A stretch of 5,639 bases of DNA, taken from positions 1-5,639 of the forward strand of contig JAFGTL010000525.1 in NCBI GenBank assembly GCA_016934125.1. The letters run 5' to 3'. This document shows, in pieces, positions 1 to 5,639 of the stretch (its first letter is position 1; every line of letters starts with the position of its first letter). Source of the stretch: Candidatus Hydrogenedentota bacterium. Lineage in GTDB: Bacteria > Hydrogenedentota > Hydrogenedentia > Hydrogenedentales > SLHB01. The position numbers and the translations under genes were made by a program. The notes beneath the pieces are model-generated. The model was not told the DNA's origin. It made no database searches and was given only the letters and a program-made list of their open reading frames with translations.

Positions 1-3117
<3,117 letters not shown>

Positions 3118-3219
3118 CGTTCCTCTGGTTGGGACCGCCCCCCGGCATCCCTGTTTGATGTCTTCGGCCGCTATCCGCGTGGCGCTGCGTCTGGTGGGCT
3201 ACCCCGCGGGGTCGCTCTT
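3118..3219 (-). other. greA-carB intercistronic spacer
   Basis: These 102 bases carry a perfect 12-base palindrome, ACCCCGCGGGGT, at 3201-3212 just after the greA stop. It has no unpaired loop and no T-run follows, so it is a poor intrinsic terminator. I see no clear -10/-35 pair for carB here. Read-through from the greA promoter is therefore the simplest explanation for carB expression, though a weak GC-rich internal promoter cannot be excluded by eye. Confidence 0.5.
3121..3126 (-). promoter_or_regulatory. Ribosome binding site of carB
   Basis: AGAGGA on the minus strand lies 3 bases before the ATG at 3117 (core GAGG 4 bases away). The spacing is slightly short but the match is good, and it supports the family-conserved MPKRTDI start. 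Confidence 0.7.
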
Positions 3220-3690
3220 CTAGGAGCGGGATATCTCGAGGATCTCGAACTCGACGGTGCCCGCGGGGATCTTGGCCAAGGCGGAGTCCCCTACGGATTT
3301 GCCGAGGAGCGCCTCACCCACGGGCGAGCGAACAGAGATTCTCCCGTGAGCCATATCGGCCTCGACGGGGCTCACGAGGGTGTATGTGCTGGACTTGTTG
3401 GTCTTCTTATTGAGCACCGTGACGGTGGCGCCGATGTAGGCCTTGCTGGCATCGATGGCGTCCTCGTCGAGGACGGAGGCGCGGGCGATGTTGTGCTCGA
3501 TCTCGCGGATGCGGGCGTGCAGCAAGGCCTGCTCCTCCTTGGCGGCGTGGTAATCGGCGTTTTCGCGCAGATCGCCCAGTTCGCGGGCCTGCTCGATGGC
3601 GTCGGCGACCTGGAGGGAACGCTTCTTACAGGCGGCGAGATCCGCCTTGAGGTTGTCGAGTCCTTCCTGGGATACGTGCAGCTTTTCCAT
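3220..3690 (-). CDS. greA: Transcript cleavage factor GreA
   Basis: GreA enters the RNA polymerase secondary channel and stimulates cleavage of backtracked RNA, rescuing stalled elongation complexes. The protein is 156 aa, the usual length. An N-terminal antiparallel coiled coil (about 1-75) carries the family signature LGDLRENADYHAAKEEQ at 38-54. D40 and E43 match the tip acidic residues D41 and E44 of E. coli GreA that hold catalytic magnesium. The C-terminal FKBP-like domain (about 80-156) includes YIGATVTVLNKKTNK, ISVRSPVGEALLGK and the closing PAGTVEFEILEI. ATG at 3690 is the only sensible start, since an in-frame TAA lies 24 bases upstream. There is no well-placed Shine-Dalgarno: AAGGAAAGG sits 14 bases from the ATG. 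An extended -10 promoter lies upstream and carB follows in the same direction. Confidence 0.97.
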   Translation of the reverse strand: MEKLHVSQEGLDNLKADLAACKKRSLQVADAIEQARELGDLRENADYHAAKEEQALLHARIREIEHNIARASVLDEDAIDASKAYIGATVTVLNKKTNKSSTYTLVSPVEADMAHGRISVRSPVGEALLGKSVGDSALAKIPAGTVEFEILEISRS

Positions 3691-3761
3691 GCTGGGCTGA
3701 CAGACCTTTCCTTATGGCATCAAGAAGAAACCGGGTTTGTTGCGAACTGCGTTCGGTCAGC
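3691..3761 (-). promoter_or_regulatory. Structured 5' leader of greA
   Basis: The predicted leader is about 70 bases. Its first six bases, GCTGAC (3761-3756), are complementary to GTCAGC (3701-3696), which ends 5 bases before the ATG, so the leader can close into one domain. Inside is a CGAAC/GTTCG hairpin with a 3-base loop (3755-3743). The purine-rich AAGGAAAGG (3713-3705) lies within the closed domain. A regulatory role is inference. Confidence 0.4.
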
Positions 3762-3767
3762 GGGCGC

Positions 3768-3798
3768 ATTATAGCAGAATCGCCGAGCGCCCTGAAAC
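3768..3798 (-). promoter_or_regulatory. Sigma70-type extended -10 promoter of greA
   Basis: On the minus strand a perfect TATAAT lies at 3773-3768, preceded by TGC (3776-3774), giving an extended -10 (TGnTATAAT). The -35 region with a 17-base spacer is poor (TTCAGG), as is common for extended -10 promoters. Transcription would start near 3761, 71 bases before the greA ATG. It would drive greA and, with no terminator in the gap, carB. Confidence 0.75.
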
Positions 3799-4060
3799 CT
3801 ACTATGCGGCCCCCGGACGCCGGGTAGCGGGTGGTGGCGCGCTCGAAGTCGTAAACGTTGCGCGGGTTCCGCTCGGCCACGCACTCGCCGCACTGGTGAC
3901 TCTCGCGTAGGCACGGGGGGGGGCCGAGCTTGCCTTGCGCGCCACGTTTCGCGATCTTAACCGGCGATGCGGGGCCTCCGGTCGGCGAGGCGGCGTGAAT
4001 CGGAGGGGAGGTCGACAGGCCGGGGAGTCTTCCGGGGTCGACGCGACGAGAAATGCCCTG
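3777..4060. other. Gene-poor spacer between greA promoter and ncRNA terminator
   Basis: About 285 bases without a gene I can support. Open frames exist on both strands, as expected in GC-rich DNA, but none has a good ribosome binding site and start or a recognisable domain. The only visible landmarks are a run of nine G at 3915-3923 and, on the minus strand, a short in-frame stretch with CxxC (HQCGECV, around 3898-3878). That frame runs through the greA promoter and into greA, so I do not call it. Confidence 0.5.
3915..3923 (+). repeat. G9 homopolymer tract
   Basis: Nine consecutive G on the plus strand (C9 on minus) in the non-coding spacer about 145 bases upstream of the greA -10. Such tracts can slip in replication and are also prone to sequencing length errors. 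No gene depends on it as far as I can see. Confidence 0.9.
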
Positions 4061-4101
4061 AAAAAAGGAGGGAGCGGCGGGTCTTGGGGTACCCGCCGCT
4101 C
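4061..4101 (-). terminator. Rho-independent terminator of the ncRNA unit
   Basis: A perfect 11-bp GC-rich stem (GAGCGGCGGGT at 4101-4091 with ACCCGCCGCTC at 4082-4072, minus strand) with an 8-base loop is followed by CCTCC and then TTTTTT (4066-4061). The U-run exists only for minus-strand transcription; after the hairpin on the plus strand there are no T's. The 5-base gap before the U-run is slightly long. No protein-coding minus-strand gene lies upstream of it, so it must end a non-coding transcript. Confidence 0.8.
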
Positions 4102-4313
4102 AGTGCGGGGAGTGTCTGGAACCTCGTTCCGTGTTTCTTGGCGCAAGAGGGTCACGGCATCTTGAGTGTGCTGGGGCCGAAGCCTTGGGCTGCGGTCTCG
4201 AAGAGCTTCAACTGGTCCAGCGGGTGCGAATCGTTATGGCCTGGGCTGCGGAACGACTTTCACGGTGCGATGAAGTCGATGACCCGATCCGCACATTGCG
4301 GTTCCAAACACCG
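4061..4313 (-). ncRNA. Probable small structured RNA, 6S-like (class unproven)
   Basis: A predicted transcript of about 250 nt bounded by a near-consensus promoter and an intrinsic terminator. Its 5' end (4311-4300) pairs with 4123-4112 over 12 bp with a single G-U, leaving a body of 200 nt from 4311 to 4112. Inside the closing stem: 14 unpaired bases on the 5' side (4299-4286), a perfect TCTTG/CAAGA hairpin with 3-base loop on the 3' side (4148-4136), and a GGGTCA/TGACCC helix (4285-4280 with 4154-4149). A C(UUCG)G tetraloop hairpin (4184-4175) is stable only on this strand. Closing stem, central bubble with 3' hairpin, and length match 6S RNA, which sequesters sigma70 RNA polymerase. I see no RNase P, SRP or tmRNA conserved core. 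Presence of an RNA is fairly sure; the 6S label is inference at about 0.4. Confidence 0.65.
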
Positions 4314-4319
4314 AGGCCG

Positions 4320-4348
4320 AGTTTACCACAACATATAGTGGCTGTCAA
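4320..4348 (-). promoter_or_regulatory. Near-consensus sigma70 promoter of the ncRNA
   Basis: A perfect -35 TTGACA at 4348-4343, a 17-base spacer, and -10 TAAACT at 4325-4320 (4 of 6). The start would fall at about 4313-4312, right at the base of the closing stem of the RNA. The spacer (4326-4341) holds an inverted repeat, CCAC-N8-GTGG, placed where a repressor would block polymerase; this is only a possibility. Confidence 0.75.
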
Positions 4349-4675
4349 GTCTTTTTGGGCGGAAAATGATCTTTTTATTTCGGCGGGTTTGGCCCCATAA
4401 CATGTGGCGTCAATATCATTTCAACACAAGCGGTCGAGCCCCGTAGATGGGCTGATGGCATAGCGTTTTTGGATGGGACGAAATTGCCGGGTCTACATAT
4501 AGTGGTTTCGCGCCCGCCCAATCGCCGGCTGCGGCCGCAGAAAAATACGAATTGTGCGCGGAATCCGGCCAAGCCGGGGGGAGTCATCGCGCCACGAGCC
4601 ATGGGCTCAGTCGCATTTCGCACAACGTTCTGCTAGCATCGGGACACCTTGTCGACGAGCACTGTCGGGTGGAAT
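4349..4675. other. Divergent intergenic region, partly AT-rich
   Basis: About 325 bases between the ncRNA promoter and the plus-strand gene. The first part (to about 4510) is clearly richer in A/T than the rest of the window, as regulatory DNA often is. Visible elements: a second copy of ACATATAGTGG at 4495-4505 (first at 4331-4341), a 12-base palindrome CTGCGGCCGCAG followed by A5 (around 4529-4545), and a CCGGC/GCCGG hairpin with 3-base loop at 4565-4577. No frame here looks coding. Confidence 0.5.
4631..4639 (+). promoter_or_regulatory. Weak candidate extended -10 for the plus-strand gene
   Basis: TGC-TAGCAT (4631-4639) matches an extended -10 with 4 of 6 hexamer bases. No good -35 lies 16-18 bases upstream. 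It would give a leader of about 40 bases. This is the best candidate I find between 4500 and 4680 but it is weak. Confidence 0.25.
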
Positions 4676-4681
4676 GAGGGG
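4676..4681 (+). promoter_or_regulatory. Ribosome binding site deciding the start at 4687
   Basis: GAGGGG ends 5 bases before ATG at 4687. It favours this ATG over the in-frame GTG at 4681, which overlaps the site itself. An in-frame TGA at 4675-4677 rules out any earlier start. Confidence 0.75.
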
Positions 4682-4686
4682 TGATT

Positions 4687-5639
4687 ATGGGCTCGAAGCG
4701 TCGTACGGCCTTCTCGATGGGGGCGCGATTCCTTTTGCTCCTGGTGATCGGCGTGCCCCTGGTGGTTGTGCTGCTCAAGTTCAACCCGCCGACGAGCGGC
4801 CGGGAGGGCGGCGCCCGCCCGGAAGAGGAGGCGCGTGGGGAGGACACGGCGCGTCCAGAGGACGCGGGTGGGGAGTCGGGAGCCGTGCCCGATGGGGCGT
4901 CCCAGTCGGCGGGCGATGAAGCCGCGGATGCGGCGGAGCCCGGGCCGGCGGTGGCACCGGCCGGCGGGGCTGGGCGTGAGTTGGCGCTGGGAGCGGTGCT
5001 CGAGCCCGACGCGACGGTGAGTGTATACCACGAGCAAACCCGTCTGGTGTCGGGTGTCTACGTATTCTGGGGCGCGAATTGGAGCTGGTTGAACTCGGAC
5101 ATCGCGCTGCAACACGGTCTGGAAAGCGGATTGCCGCTCACCGGCGGGATCGCCGGGTTGGGCGTGAAGGTGAGCGGGCACGTCACCATCGACGCGCCGA
5201 ATGTCTACACCTACCACTTCCTGCTCGACGCGGAGCGGGATCTATCGGGAATCGTGGGTGGGGGCATCGAGTGGCGGCTGGCCATTCCGCCGCCGTCGTT
5301 GCCTGGGGCCGTGGAGAAGCCGGTGCTTCTGCCCGACAACCGCGGGTGGCGGTGGGCGCTCGGGCCGGGCCGGGTTGTGGAGGTGGCATTCCAGGAGCCG
5401 GCGCCGAAGGTGTATTTCGAGCGGGGCGATGTGTCGCGGATCCGCACGATGCTGATCGGGGAGCAGTTGCAGGCGGGGCGGCACTGGCTCGCCATGACGG
5501 TTCGGCTTCCCGAGGGATCGCAACGGATCCCGTCTTCGGCGGAGCGCTACGGGGCCGCCAGCACGGTGGCGTGGCACCGGGATGCGCTCCGGTGGGACGC
5601 GTCGCCGGTGGATTTGAGCTTCCTGAACCACAAGCCGGC
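4687..5639 (+). CDS. Membrane-anchored protein with acidic linker and exported region, 3' end missing
   Basis: I do not recognise the family with certainty. The 317 residues present begin with a positive N-terminus (KRR at 4-6), then one hydrophobic segment at about 15-30, then no evident signal-peptidase site, so an inner-membrane anchor with the rest outside the cytoplasm is likely. Residues about 36-98 form a low-complexity linker rich in Ala, Gly, Pro, Glu and Asp. From about 98 the composition becomes that of a folded, beta-rich domain with many Trp and Tyr (VYVFWGANWSWLNSD, HVTIDAPNVYTYHF, RHWLAMTVRLPEG). The last residues, VDLSFLNHKP, recall the segment that precedes a glycoside-hydrolase-like catalytic domain in some long secreted proteins of planctomycete-type bacteria; that is memory-based inference (about 0.3). 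It is divergent from greA-carB and the ncRNA, with a good ribosome binding site. Codon use is similar to its neighbours. Confidence 0.85.
   Translation, partial: MGSKRRTAFSMGARFLLLLVIGVPLVVVLLKFNPPTSGREGGARPEEEARGEDTARPEDAGGESGAVPDGASQSAGDEAADAAEPGPAVAPAGGAGRELALGAVLEPDATVSVYHEQTRLVSGVYVFWGANWSWLNSDIALQHGLESGLPLTGGIAGLGVKVSGHVTIDAPNVYTYHFLLDAERDLSGIVGGGIEWRLAIPPPSLPGAVEKPVLLPDNRGWRWALGPGRVVEVAFQEPAPKVYFERGDVSRIRTMLIGEQLQAGRHWLAMTVRLPEGSQRIPSSAERYGAASTVAWHRDALRWDASPVDLSFLNHKP

Noticed and set aside
3201..3212. Palindrome ACCCCGCGGGGT after greA as a terminator.
   Set aside because: It has no loop and no T-run on either strand, so it would not form an intrinsic terminator.
3845..3890. TGGCCGAGCGG on the minus strand, resembling a tRNA-Ser D-arm.
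   Set aside because: No matching acceptor stem, anticodon arm or T-loop (GGTTCGAATCC type) follows at the right spacing.
3626..3914. A minus-strand frame upstream of and overlapping greA, with CxxC in HQCGECV.
   Set aside because: It contains the greA promoter and overlaps the greA start by 65 bases, has only a GTG start without a clear ribosome site, and resembles no family I know.
4112..4311. RNase P RNA, SRP RNA or tmRNA as the identity of the ncRNA.
   Set aside because: The RNase P core (GAGGAAAGUCCGGGC type), the SRP helix 8 GGAA/AGCAGCC motif and a tmRNA tag frame with tRNA-like ends were not found; the length is also too short for RNase P and tmRNA.
3935..4400. Several overlapping plus-strand frames (for example 3967-4338 and 4131-4400).
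   Set aside because: They cross the ncRNA terminator, body and promoter, have no ribosome sites, and give basic, Arg/Ser-rich translations typical of non-coding GC-rich DNA.
4375..4623. A minus-strand frame of 82 codons in the divergent intergenic region.
   Set aside because: No ribosome site, no recognisable protein features, and it lies in regulatory-looking AT-rich DNA upstream of the ncRNA promoter with no terminator or promoter of its own.

Overview
The window is GC-rich bacterial chromosome with housekeeping genes. The strong bias against A/T-ending codons, the Shine-Dalgarno-like sites and sigma70-type promoters all point to a bacterium. The lineage cannot be fixed from the sequence. 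The last protein resembles proteins I associate with the Planctomycetota/Hydrogenedentota/Verrucomicrobiota sphere, but that is an impression, not evidence.

Layout, right to left on the minus strand: a probable small structured RNA (about 4313 to 4061) with its own near-consensus promoter (4348-4320) and intrinsic terminator (4101-4061); then a 290-base stretch with no convincing gene; then an extended -10 promoter (3773-3768), a structured leader and greA (3690-3220); then, after a 102-base gap without a terminator, carB (3117 to beyond the left edge). The greA and carB genes look like one operon coupling a transcript-cleavage factor with the large subunit of carbamoyl-phosphate synthetase. 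No carA lies within the window. On the plus strand a divergent gene starts at 4687 and runs off the right edge. It encodes a membrane-anchored protein with a long acidic Ala/Gly/Pro-rich linker and an exported beta-rich region of unknown function.

The most interesting object is the untranslated transcription unit at 4348-4061. Its predicted 5' and 3' ends pair in a 12-bp closing stem, leaving a 200-nt body. Just inside are a 14-nt unpaired 5' strand, a small perfect hairpin on the 3' strand, and another helix. This topology and length resemble 6S RNA, but the assignment needs a covariance-model search. A competing 10-bp helix would instead create a pseudoknot, so a different or new RNA class stays open.

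The very long open frame on the plus strand (121-3774) lies exactly antisense to carB and greA and is a by-product of their codon use.
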